A DNA stretch of 64,000 bases from Paraphysoderma sedebokerense. Its lineage: Eukaryota; Blastocladiomycota; Physodermatomycetes; Physodermatales; Physodermataceae. Shown here piece by piece: positions 50,596 through 63,048 of this stretch. The stretch covers positions 18,090-82,089 of the forward strand of contig JAHLJZ010000101.1 in NCBI GenBank assembly GCA_025602915.1, given 5' to 3'. The position numbers and the translations under genes were made by a program. The notes under the pieces are model-generated. The model made no database searches and was not told where the DNA came from. It was given only the letters and a program-made list of their open reading frames with translations. Position 1 is the first letter of the stretch, and each line of letters opens with the position of its first letter.

Positions 50596-51074
50596 CCTGC
50601 TTAAAATTCTTGGAACAGCCGTAGACGGCGTAAATGTTTTTATAATTGAAGAATGCGGAAGAGTTTGGCTTTAGAATCTCGAGGAGTCGAACGTTAGGTG
50701 ACGTCACTCTGCCATGGGATGGATTCATTTTGCGACGATTTTCAATTTTACTTTCGTTATGAATGCCAGCATACAATTCTCTTTTTTTTTTTTTTATAGA
50801 AATAATATCCATTCCGGCAATAGGATTCTTCCTTGCATGTCTCATGAATTATGATGGAACTTACATGCGAGCTGACAAATAGAAATCGTTGTTCTGTTAA
50901 CGCGCAAAAACCAAAATGTGCAAACATGGAAAGATTAATGAAAGAATATCAGCTGTCCAAACAATGGTTTCAAGTGGTGCCTTCCACCTAACCCAGTAGA
51001 GGATCGATTTATTGACTAGATTTACAAAGTATTCAGGCAGCCTACGAGCTAGTTCAGACTGATGAAGTGCTACA
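50596..51074. other. Intergenic region
   Basis: Promoter side of the small coiled-coil gene and 3' flank of the helicase gene, both on the minus strand. It contains a T run at about 50782-50796. No further gene is seen. Confidence 0.5.
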
Positions 51075-54000
51075 TTACGACCCCACATCGAGCCTCCTTA
51101 GTTGTTGGACAGGAAATTCGTCCTGTTGGTCAACCAAGTCTGAAAGCTCAATATTGACGACAGATCCGGCCTCTTCACAGTAATCATGGAACGATCTGAG
51201 AATTTTATAGCCATGTTCAACGATCGAGTCTTCCAAGGCGGATGGGAATGCCTCTAACATATGATCGGTCACAACCACAATAGTCTTTAATCTGGCCCTA
51301 GTGATGGCAACATTAAACATAAATGGGCTGAAAATAAATTCGCGCTGGCGATCAATATCAGACGGGTCATGCATGGAATAGAGCACTAGACAAATATCGC
51401 ACTCCTTTCCCTGCGCTTGGTAGATTGTCATGGGTTCTGTCAACCCCTCTGAGAATTCCCCCTTCAGAAGGCGTCGTTTTTTGTGATGTGGCACCAGCGT
51501 AAGAATTCGCGGATTCGTGTCATCTGCTAACGAAGTTGAATTCGAGAGAACTTGTACCATTCGACTGACAAATTTGCACTCCAACAAGTCTTCTCGGCCG
51601 ACAACATTTGAGCCTTCCTTTGACGATCTAGAATACCAAAAAAACATTAGATTGAGTTCGCCGAACACGCAATAAATTACTTGTTTATCGTACTTCAGAA
51701 CTATTGTCACTAGTGATTTTGCAGGATGTAACGCAACGGCCAACGATCTTTTTAAGGAGCGCGCCGCCCTTTCCAAATGATGAAGGGCTGTCGTGCGTCG
51801 AATTGCCAGACGCTGGCTGCCAATAAGGCCGTTTGCTGGTTCGTACCCATCGTACTGCATATAAGTGGCCACAAAATAACAAGCGGTCTACAGGCAACGA
51901 ATATTGAGTTAATTTTCTGTCAATGACAATCCGGAAACATCATTCATTAGGTAAGATACCTGATTAAGTCTCCAAGTGTGCGTGAGAGTAGCACTAGGGA
52001 TAGACAGACTCGCAAACGGAGCGGCCGGTTGGGCGGAGAGTATATGATGGAATAGTGATTTTTCGACTGTGATTACTTCGACCTCCTGGCAGTAATCGTC
52101 ATTGTAATTCGATTTGTTCACGGGACCGAGTTGTTTGTGATCACCAACCAAAAGTATACTTCCGAGTTTCGCTAGATTAGTTGTTAAGGAGAAAGCTAAG
52201 GTCGTCTCAATCATCGGCATCATACTTGATTCGTCGACACAAAGCATATCAACATTGAAATCGGAAATGACTTCGTGGGCTCTCAAAAGTTGCCAAATGG
52301 TGCCAAGAATGATGACCTGTTCACCCTTTTCAATTAACTTACGCAACTTGGGTGAGCTTTTGGGAGAAACGTATTTAACAACACTTTTGAATAATCTTTC
52401 ATCTCCCGATTTGGCAAGGCGAATTATATGTTTTTTAACCGAGGATGAGGCTTGGGAGCACGCTCCGCTCAGAAGCGATGTGACTTTCTCTAAAATACTA
52501 TCCATAGCAGAATGCATATTCGCTGTTACAATAATGACGGTTTTCTGCCGAGTGTGCCGAGAGTGTCGCAGTCTAGCCAGAAGCAATCCAGCTAAGAAGA
52601 AACTCTTGCCTGTTCCTGGTGGCCCTATCATTAGCGACATTACGTAACTGCGAAGGTTGTCCAGAACTCTAACATGAGCGGGAGTAAGATCCATGAACAC
52701 TCCTAATTCCTTGTCATCACCCCACACCCAGAGTTGATTGTTGTCGGTTGGAGACCAGCATTCGCTCAAGTTGAAAGAGTCACTTTCTGTTGTGTTCAAA
52801 CTTCCATTTAAAGCAGCAAGGAAGTTTCGGGACCGTTCTGGTGATTGATCCACTTTCTTAAGTTCATCCAACGAACGTGATAAAGTAAAGTCAGTGAATC
52901 GTTGAAACAACCCGTACGTGTAGTTCAGTTTCAGTTCTCGGTCCTTTGGTAATGTCAACCTCACACCGAACTCGTTATCAGTGGGCTGTAATTTGACAAC
53001 AAACAGGTTGCTGTTGCTAGAACGCAGAGTTTCGTTGATTGTGTTGCAATGGTCTGAAGCGTAATGAATATCTTTAAAGCGAAGTAATTCTTCAACCTGA
53101 TCGGCATCCTCTAGGTCAACTAAGAAGAAATCGGCGAAACTATCATTAAAGTCGTCCATAGTTCTGTCAATAGATCCTCGGGTCAAGACACCCTCACAAA
53201 TTGTAGATTCAATCGCCGTAATTGTAATTTTCCACGGTACCAACAAACCAAAGCTTCTGTATCTTCCACGCTGGAGGTCATTACTGTTGGCGCTGTCGGT
53301 TAGGAGACGTAAAAATGCCAACTTAGAGAATACCGGATGATTGAATTGCATAGGTTCAATCATTTTAAAGGGTTTCAAGTGGCGAAAACGAGACTTGATA
53401 TAAGCTTGCTGACCGGGTCGTATCACAGGGATTGCGTCCATAATGCGCTTCCGAACCGAGTCAATCAGCTCAGACAATGCCACAATCTGATTTAACAACA
53501 CCTGGTCCGATGAACTTGGTTCAGAGATATACTCCGTTTGGAGGTACTCATCGGATTTGACATCTTTTTTCCCACCGAACAGCTTATAAATATACGAGAA
53601 CTCTGTCAACAAAGGGAGTGGCAAAGCAAATAAAGAACGCATTTCTTGCTCCACGCAAATAACTGTAAAGTCAACCTTCGACGGATCTTGGTGTTGATCC
53701 TGTACTGTAGCCAAATTTCGCTCTAAGAAAAGGACGCGGAGAGAAGCTTCCGCTTTACTTCGCAATTCCGGGATCGACAAAGCATTTACATGCATCCTTA
53801 AGAGCGCCATCTTGTCCTTCACGCTGTATGTGTAAACTTGAAGAGAACGCCGAGCACCGCCCCGATTGCACTCACTAACATACATCAAGTATTGATGTAA
53901 TTCTTGTACCAACAATGTCTGAGAATCATATGGGTATAATTTGATGTCGCCTTTTTCTAAAGCAGATAAATTAATTAGGGAAACGAAATTGACGGCTTGA

Positions 54001-57000
54001 ATTCGTGCTAGAGCTTTACCATTGTCCTGGAACAATAATCCAGCATAAACTACAGTATTGTGGACAGGATGTAATATTGAAAGAAAAACAATCCTTATGT
54101 CTTCTGCGAGTGGTAAAGTGGACGAGCCGTGTCCTAGGAGTCTAATTTTGTTACTATGAATAGAGCCAGCCTGAGAAACCTTTTGTCAATACTACAATTC
54201 TATAAAATAAGTTTTATAAATTCTGTACCATAGTTATTATTCCTGGGTAAGACTTTGTTACAGCAGCTGGCAATGATTTTTGGATGATATCTTCAATATC
54301 ACAAATGCCGCTGGCTAGTAGCTCTTTCCTTTTTGCACGGTTGATTACAGGTAAAAGGCTGAGGTGCTTACGCCCGGCGGTCGCATCTTTGAGACATGTA
54401 TCTGAATGTTCACAAGAGGAACACACACGAGACAAGTGGTAATCATCGTCTTTTTCAACCAACACGTGCGATATATGTTTTTTCAAGTACGTTTTGATGG
54501 GCGCTTTCAGATAGATTGTATCGAAGTAAGAAATAAAATTCTCCAAATCTGAATCCTGCAGTGAATGCGTTGTTATATCTTTGTCAGGTGGAAGCCAAAT
54601 GCCCCCGATCGGGTCCACCGATAGTTGATTGGAGAAACCAAGTCGGCGAATCATCTCCTGAAGAATGAGGCAGTACAGAGCCACTTGAATCTTTTGATGG
54701 ACCTTCGGTTGAGAGCTGAATTTGGCGTCAATAACTTGGAGAGAGCGTATTCCAGCCGGAGATGTTTTAATTTTAATGAAATCAGGGCGAATGGTACGAA
54801 CTGTAATTTGAACTGGAAGGCCTATAGCACGGCAAATTTCTGACGACACAGGAATGGAAGGTTCATAAAGATACTGGTCACGGTGACTGTCGGCAATGGA
54901 TCTCAATAATATCGACACATTGTCACCCTTCCAACGATCGTAACCTAGTAATTTCTTGTGTTTTAACCAATCAACAATACGTTCTTCCCATTTCAAGCCG
55001 GCATCCTTTAACATTTTGCTAACGGAAGATTCAGTGGTGACCTTTTGGACGCAATTTGGGGGCGCCCATTTCATCTGACGGTAGAGTCTTCTGCCACACT
55101 GAAATAGGAAAAAGGATGCAAGAGATGATACATTAACAGTGTAGTTATCGTGCACTGAACTCTCTACATCTTCTGGTGGTGAGGACTCGTGTTTTTCGGG
55201 CACAAGAAATTTTAATAAAGTTTCATCAATGTCATCGAGAAGCTCTGTCGAGTCCTTTTCACCGACCTCTGTTGCATTTGAGGGTAAGTTCACGGCGAGC
55301 TGGCATTCCGTATCGATTTTTACTTGAACGTCAATCTCTTCAAAAATCTTGTTATCCGCGTAACCATTTCTGGAGTATAAATTGATATGAAGAAGACATT
55401 TGGCTCTCGTGCAAGCGACATAAAACAGGCGCATTTTATCCGGATCCCAAGAATAGGGGTAGCACCACAAAACAAAAACAATTTCTCGTTCTAATCCCTT
55501 GGCCTTATGAAACGTACTAACAAAAATTCCGTCGCTGATATCTTCTTCTGCTATTTCCAACCGACGCAGACGACACCCATATGTTATATCATCGCATTCT
55601 GCATTGCTATACACTAGAACGGCGAACTTCGAGGGGTCGATTTTTCGCGTCAAGATAAGGTCTTCCATATGATTTAAAGTATGATCCAAGGCCGTCGTAA
55701 AATTTGCCGAACTACATATATGTACTCCATATTGTAAATTCGATTCTCCTTGGGCGTGATTGCTTACATCAGGTAGAGATGCCTTGGACAAGAATTCGAC
55801 TCCCGCTTTCGCGCGCGTCTCCAAATTTGAGATAAATCGACAGTTGAAATCAATAATGGATTGAATGGATCGGTAATTTTCGATCAGGCTGACAATTTTA
55901 GGGTTGGACTTTTCGTAAATTTGGGCAAATTTTTGAATTGGTTCAATACTGCCCCCTCGAAATGCATATATAGCTTGGTCATCGTCCCCGACTACAGTTA
56001 CGGTAGATGCTAAATGTATCTTCTGAGTTGGGGAAGGCGGAGCAATAAGTTTGATGAAAGTATTTTGCAAACTGTCAACATCCTGAAATTCATCGACGAG
56101 TATATGGTATTCCTTTTGATAATGCCGAAGAACTTGCTGATTTTTCTCTAAGAACTTTATCACCCACATCAAGCGAGTCCGGTGCGTGGCTATACCTAAG
56201 TTCATGTGTTCCTCGTTTATACCTTCGAGGGTCTGAAGAAAATTGTTATCCGCCGGTAGCTTTAATTTTGTGTAGTAATTCTTAACTATCCCTTCTAAGG
56301 TATGACAATGGCCATAGACTGGATGTGACTTCAGTTCATCATACACACGTGATATAAAATCAACGTCGTCTAGGATTATCGTAGGCTTGGCAAAATAGCA
56401 ATCGCAAATCATCGCAGCGAAAGCATCTATTGTCTTCACAAATGGAAAGTACAACGACATGCTGCCGTCTCCATATCGCCGTAATGTTTCCTCAATGCGA
56501 TTCAAAAGTGACCTTTGCGCCTATGAGGATATTAGACTAATACGTGAGACTGCTATCAATGAAAGAGACATACATACTTCGTTTGAAAACGTGATCGCAA
56601 TGATTTGATGTGGGCGTTTTCCGCTGGAAAGTAAGCGAAATATTCTGGCTACTAAAGTATTCGTCTTTCCTACAAATAGTTAGATTAACATGAAAGAAAA
56701 TCGACATTCAATAAATCAAAGATTCCATAAGACATACCAGTTCCTGGTCCGGCATTGATCAACAGTGGCGAAGAAATAGAGGCATCAACAGCTTCTGCCT
56801 GCTTTCCGTTGAGCGCTGGCATCATCTTTGTGCATATGTCTGCAAATTTTTTACCGGAATCGTTTTTGTTGAAATACTCATTTTGGGGGTGTGACCGTAG
56901 AAAATGGATAACCGCTTTATGTGCGAGATTGAGACCAGGAAAGCGGGGCTTTTTCAATTTTTCTAAAACTTTGACGATTATGCCACGTACTCTCAGATGC

Positions 57001-58326
57001 GACATTTTTCCTTCTTTCACCAAATGGTTAAACAGTCTTTTAATTTCTCGGGGTATTCTGTCACCAATCTGCGGCTCCGTGCTGCTATTCGTTGAAAGCT
57101 CGCCTTGTAGTTGCTTCCATTCAGGAGATTCGAACAGAGAATCTCCGACAGAATCATCGTGAATACGTTCCGACATCTCATTCAAGGAAGACATTAAAAA
57201 GTTCTTTGGTTTGTGAATCGTAACACCCGTTGTTTTGATTAGTTGAAACCGGTCATCTAGAGAGTTGAAAAGCACGGTGCATTGTTCATCGTTCAAGTTA
57301 TCAACGACAGAAAGCAGCCGTTTCCGGAGTCCGACGTCAAAAACTCGGGGGTCGTCAAAATTGAATTCCTTTTGTTTCTGCAAGAAATCTTGAAAGCATG
57401 CGAGAACCCGGGGGCGGCGTCCGAGGTGAATGATAATTTCTTCAAATCGAAGTGACGGGATGAAAAGCTCCTGTAATGATACGTTTGGGTAGCGACCTTG
57501 AAGTCTAATGATGCGGGCAAAGCACTCTTCAATGTGGGAGTCTGAAAGTTGGGAACCTCCATAATTAGATAGACGGTCGACCGCCAAGGCAGCATGTTCG
57601 TTTTTCTTTATAAAATCTTTTATGGCGTTATCAGTCGGAACTGCAGACAATCTCCTCTCGGTTCGATGGACTGTGTGGAATCGCTGCAGCAGCCTCATCA
57701 GAACGGCATTTCGATTCCTCATCCTCTCGTTTTCTTGAAATATTCTCGAGACATCTCTCAATATGTTATCCACAACTAAGATTCCGAGTTCTCTCATAAC
57801 TTTGAGCATGAATATCCGATGGTGACGGTCCAACCCAAGTCCATGATATTTGGAAAAGAGTCTTTCGGCATAGCTATTTAGTTGAGACTTAACAGCTGAG
57901 AGTACCGTATGCAAATACTTCTTAGGGCTAGATAAATCTTTCCTCGCAGGAGATGAGAAGCCGCCAAGGAAACTATTTAGAGCGCCAGGAGAGTCTCGGA
58001 GAATTTCCCGAAGGGCCTCTAACTTATCGAGTTAAATACAATTTGATGTTCAAACTGATTGCAGAGGTCCTACCTTTATTCATATCATCGAAATCGTCTT
58101 GAAGAAAAGTTGTTGTAGAACATATTTGTGTTATGGCAGTCTCGAGTGTTGATTCGTGAGTTCGTTCGTTATGGTTTACAATGGTGTTAGTAGAAGCAGA
58201 TGCATCTTCATCTTCTCTCTTGCGTTTCCGGTCGCTGCCTATTAGAATGAGTCAGAAATAAGAGATTTAAGTGCAATTTTCTTGGTTTGGTGAAATATAC
58301 TAACTTGGGGAGCCAACTGCTGACAT
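51075..58326 (-). CDS. UvrD-like helicase / PD-(D/E)XK Fe-S nuclease / SF1B helicase fusion
   Basis: Eight exons: 58326-58305, 58238-58074, 58018-56738, 56669-56578, 56520-54229, 54170-51960, 51887-51694, 51627-51075; 6810 nt, 2269 residues. Order: basic nuclear-signal-like DRKRKRED near residue 9; helical region; SF1A helicase with GPGTGKT (486-492), DEFQD (663-667), GDDDQAIYAFRG (698-709), ENYRS, STFHKAKGLE and FYVACTRAK; nuclease with Cys 995, Glu 1032/1033, PDF (1099), DAK (1118-1120), QVALY (1132-1136) and C-x2-C-x5-C (1220-1229), the cysteine pattern of AddB, Dna2 and Cas4 nucleases; SF1B helicase with GPPGTGKS (1800-1807), DESS (1930), GDHKQLGP (1960-1967), IYQAQGKE and NVAITRAR. All catalytic motifs look intact. 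Likely DNA end processing in the nucleus. The 54171-54228 intron joins what look like two genes; the downstream part has no in-frame ATG for about 90 codons. Confidence 0.85.
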
Positions 58327-59279
58327 GTCACCCCAACGCTTAGCTTATAATGTTATGTCCGAGGTGCCTTGACGAAAACGGACGCCGAAACAACGATACA
58401 GGCATATTCCGAGGGCGGCGAGTGATAAAAAAGGGACACAAGAACAGTCAATGAGCTTCCAAGGCCCTTTCAATGATTTTCGGGGAGAGACTGATGGTAG
58501 TGATGGAACTCTTGGGCTACGGTTTTGGCTGCAATAACTCAGCGAGGTTGCGAGACATCTGTTTCCTGATCTATATAATTCCGTCTTCGAACAGTAGGTT
58601 GGTGATGGAATCAGGAAAGGACATTTTGCAGAGTACATATCACAATTTATAGTCTCCTCAATTTACCAGTGATATGTATGGCCTTTGTGACCTGATAACA
58701 GAATTCAATTTCGCTTCAGGCCTCCGCAGTCCGGACATGTTGAAGATTTGGTATTCAAAACTTGTGATAGTTATACCGCCTGCAAAGGAACAAACTAGAG
58801 TCTATGTTTCGGGTTGTACTTCAATGAAGTGTACGAGTGATACATATTAACTAGAAGCTGGCGACTAATCACCTTTTGATTAACTGATTTTATATGAAAA
58901 TGCCGAGTCTGATCATTTCCTAACCGCTATGCGCAGAAACCGTCATTCCTTCTCCATTCTCGGTGATTTGTATAGTTTTATCCCGCTTAAAGATCAGTAA
59001 CCATCAAAATATGGAATTTGGTGTCTGTCCATTGTCTATAATTTGCACAGAAAGGAAGCGATGGATACCCGTTAATAGTTATATAGAACACAGTTCAACG
59101 AAAATGACAGTACGACAAATGGCTTACTATGAGAATTATTGTTTTGGCATAAAATTGGTAATACCTATTGAGATAAGTATGGGCCACGGATTAATAGTTA
59201 TCTATTATGGATGGATAGTTATCACTACTAGTCACTATATGGCATTGTCATTTTGCGATCACCCAGAGGTTTGACCGAG
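58327..59279. other. Region between helicase gene and retrotransposon
   Basis: Should hold the helicase promoter and, toward the right, the 3' LTR of the copia element. I could not fix LTR ends because the 5' LTR is outside the window. A near-inverted pair of AAAATGACA words occurs at about 59100 and 59245. The 97-codon minus frame at 58345-58638 resembles nothing. Confidence 0.5.
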
Positions 59280-62200
59280 CTATAGTAAGCCTTCCCCATT
59301 TATCTCGATGCGGAATAAACGTTTCGGGTCGTGGATTCTTCGTGAGAATATCTGCGATATTTTGTTCGACTCTTTGTATTCGACTTTGATCTCGATGTTG
59401 TCCATATCATGTAAACTGAAAAACTTCGGGTTTAAGTATCTACTCATTTCTCCCTTAAATAAACCTTTCGTCACAAATCCAACACTTTGCGCATTATCTT
59501 CGTAAATGATAGTCTCTATCAAACACTAATCCGCACATCCGATGTATCCATTCGTTAAATCTCCTAATCCAAACACATTCTCGCATTGCTGAATGAAGTG
59601 CGGTAAGTTCAGCTTCAGTTGTTGATGACGTTGCGAGAGTTTGTTTGCGCGACGCCCATTGAATAGGTGTATCTCCGATAAGAATACGAGGCCGGTTTGT
59701 GATCTTCCCTTCGTCCAATCCGATAAGTATCCTGCATCTGCGTATCCAACTAATTTGAATTTTTCTCCTCGTTTGAAATAGATTCCATAGTCTATCGTCC
59801 CTGCTAAATATCTTAATATTTCTTTCGCAGCGTGCCAATGTCGTTTTGTCGGGTTTTTGTTGAATCGAGCAAGAAGATGAACAGGGAATGCAATGTCTGG
59901 ACGGGTCGCTGAAGAGAGATACATCAGTGAACCGATAAGTTGTAAATAGGGAATGTTTGGACTTAGTCTTTCGTCTATGCCATCATCTCGAAATGGGCCA
60001 TAAATGTCCTTGTCTGGGTTCGCCGATCTTGGTTCTAATGGTGTTCTTCTAGTTCTAGTCATACCCATATCAAATTGCTGTAATAGTTTCTTAATATATG
60101 TGGTTTGATGCATAATAATTCCGTTCGTAAGGTTCTCAAACTGTATTCCGAGGGTGTAGGTCATTGGACCTAAATCTTTCATCTTGAATGCTTCTCGCAG
60201 TTCCTGTTTTGTAATAGTAATACCGTTTTTAGTTCCTATAATATTTAGATCATCCACATAGATAGTGATGATGCATAACTTCTCCCCGCATTTTCGCACG
60301 AAAACGCAGGGGTTCAATCTGGAGTTCTCAAACCCTTTACTCCTCAGGTAATTTGTCAACGTTTCGAACCAAATTCGTCCCGACTGTTTCAATCCATAAA
60401 TTGACTTCTTCAGTTTGAGACCTGGACGCTTCATTCCTTCCGGTATCCGAATCCCCTCGGGAAGCGCCATATAAATTTCAGTATCTATGTCGCCGTAAAG
60501 GTACGCTGTCTCGACATCCATTGACTCGATTTCTAATCCATGAGCTAATGCGAAGGCGGTGATGTATCGAATAGTTGCTAATCCGACGACAGGCGACGTT
60601 GTTTCCATAAAATCGATCCCATATTCCTGTGTATAACCCTGAGCAACCAGCCTCGCCTTATATCGTATAGTTTTTCCTTCGGCGTTTTTCTTCAGCGCAA
60701 ATACCCATTTACTTCCTACTAATTTCTTCCCTTCTTCTACATCTACTATATCAGCGAAAACTCCATGTCCTAATAACGATTTCCATTCGGCATTCATCGC
60801 TTCCTTCCATTTGTCCCATTCGTCTGAGTTTCGGCATTCGTCTACGGATTTCGGCGTATAGTCAGCGTTCAACATTGCCGTAACCGTGTGATAAATTTCT
60901 GATATGTCGGCCGCTTTCAGTCGCTCTTTCGGCTTTTCTCGTCTGATGGTCCGCTACATGTCGACGATAGGTATACAATCGATTTATTTCTTCTCTATAC
61001 TGCTTTATCTTCTGATCCTTTTCCTCTGCTCTATTCTCTTCAATAATCTCTTCTCTTACTGTATGAAGGCTTGCCTGTTCATTCACATTTGGGATCGCAT
61101 CCCTATCGGCCTTTTCACTTGAATTTGGGATCACATCCCTGTCAGCGGTTGGCTCGTTCGGTTGATCATCATGTTCGACATTATCCTGATTTCGTCGCTG
61201 GCCATCGATTTCATCAGGTACGGGAGTTGAATCCGGCTTTTCGTCATTCTGATCACCGTCGGTTGCCTTGCCGTTAGCTAGACGGCACCGCTCATTCTCA
61301 ATTCTGTTCTTTTCATTCTCAGCGCTTTGATTTCTCATTTCTTTTTGTCCGTCACACGGATTTGTCTCTTTATTCTTTCTTTTTGTATTAATTCTCTTTG
61401 TTTTTGAGCTCGTCTTATTACTCTGATCATCCCGGGATATTCTCATGATTGATTTTAGGCTCGGCTCCGCGGAAATTGGAATTTTGACGTCTGATAGCTT
61501 GGTTACCATATCCTCGCGTCGTCTGTTTTCAAGGAGAAGTTTGACCAATGTATCTGCAGTTGAGGAAGGTATGTCAGCGGAAAATATTCCATCATGTTCT
61601 TGAATAAGATTGTTGTAATTCTTAGCTAATTCATTTTTATCTTTTCCAATCAACTCAGGGAAAGTGGATTCATCGAAACGACAGTCAGCCATTCTGGCTT
61701 TGTATAGCGAAGCTGTAAGTCGGTCTAAATAAAGTATATTCGATCGGTTGTCGATTCCAACATATATGCCAACACGTCTTTGAGGAGCCATCGGTTGTCG
61801 ATTATTAGGTGAAATTGGTACTAGGACAGTACATCCGAATGTCCTTAGGTGGCTAATATCTGGTTGATATCCATTTGTCATTTCGTAGGGTGAAATGTTC
61901 CCAATGCCGCTGTGAGGCCAGAATTCGGAGAGTCGATTGGCGTGCATCACCGCATAGCCCCATGCCGATGATGGGAGGTTGCACCCCATTAGAAGAGTTC
62001 GAGCTGTCGTCGTTATTCGCTTGATGTACGCCTCGGCCATTCCGTTTTGTTGGGGTGTATAAGGAGTAGAATACTCCAGTGTAATTCCGTTTGCAGAACA
62101 GTACATTTCAAATGCTTTACTTGAAAACTCGCCGGCGCCATCCAATCGTATGTATTGTACTGGGAAGAGCGGGAACTGATTGGTAATTTTGAAAATGGTA

Positions 62201-63048
62201 GAGAGTATTTTAGTAAAGGCTTCATTCTTTGACGATAAAAGATTAACGTGGCCTTTTCTAGTTCCTTCATCCAATATGATCATGAAATATCGTTTTGTGC
62301 CGCATAATGGGTTAATCGGGCCCTTTATATCGATATGGAGACGGCTGTTTCGAGGTACGCGGCTGGGTTGATTCGATTTGAAGGGTGTCTGGCGAAATTT
62401 TCCGAGGTCACAATATTTGCAATTCAATTTATTTCCAAATCCCTGTAGATCTTTTGAGCTAAGTTGATGTCCGACTGCTGTTTTATTATCAATGAATTTT
62501 CTTAGAATGCTGAGGCTGGGATGGCCCAACCTATGATGCCATAATTCTAATTCCTTCATTTTGTTGGTTTGCTGATCATTATAATAAATTTGCGCTTGTT
62601 TTTCCATAACGTTAATGTTCGTATAAAAAAGTCGATTCCGTTGTTGAGGGAATGTTTCAACAGTTTTCCCGGTTTCTTTGTCGACCAATAACAAGGCATT
62701 GTCGGTCGTATGTAGGTTGTATTTTGTTCCTTGTAAATCGTTGAATGAGAGTAAATTTGCATTGGCATTTGGTGAATATTTCGCGTGTTGGTTAGGGATA
62801 TCTTGTGTCGTAATGATGGTACCATTTGGTAGTGTGAATTGGAGAGGGCCTTTGATTGACTTTGTTGAGGTTGCTTGTCCATATGCCATGACTACTGTTT
62901 CGGGGGTCGAATCGGTGTAAGTGTAGGTGAAGAATTTGAGATCTTTGATAACAGATTGGGTGGTAGCACTGTCTACAATACATCGGAGTGATTTAGTTGG
63001 TGATGGCGATGAAGATGAAGAAGATGAAGATGGTTGATGGCGGGATAG
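59280..63048 (-). pseudogene. pol: Copia pol, frameshifted (protease, integrase, RT, RNase H)
   Basis: Pol follows gag in the same frame after one TGA. Protease: IVDSATTQ near 62973, lacking the Gly of the usual D-S/T-G-A. GAG-pre-integrase zinc motif: LWHHRLGHPS with NCKYC (about 62400-62560). Integrase catalytic residues: Asp in MIILDEGT, Asp in RLDGAGEF and Glu in NGMAEAY (about 62030-62290). RT: SKWVFALK, ETAYLYGD and YVDD active site (about 59950-60860). RNase H: IQWASRKQT and IYEDNAQS (about 59480-59660). The frame changes near 60900-60955 (between integrase and RT), near 59680 and near 59520, the last two cancelling each other. Each is one base. The protein domains are otherwise well conserved, so the damage is recent or reflects sequencing error. 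Confidence 0.85.

Noticed and set aside
54036-54213. Boundary between two separate helicase genes
   Set aside because: The downstream frame lacks an ATG for about 90 codons, while a 58-nt GT-AG intron joins both parts in phase; one gene explains the sequence better.
58345-58638. 97-codon minus-strand ORF upstream of the helicase
   Set aside because: No family similarity, no splice link and random-looking composition; it lies where the helicase promoter should be.
60862-60960. Programmed +1 frameshift between copia integrase and RT
   Set aside because: Copia programmed shifts occur between gag and pol, and two further one-base shifts downstream show general decay or sequencing error.
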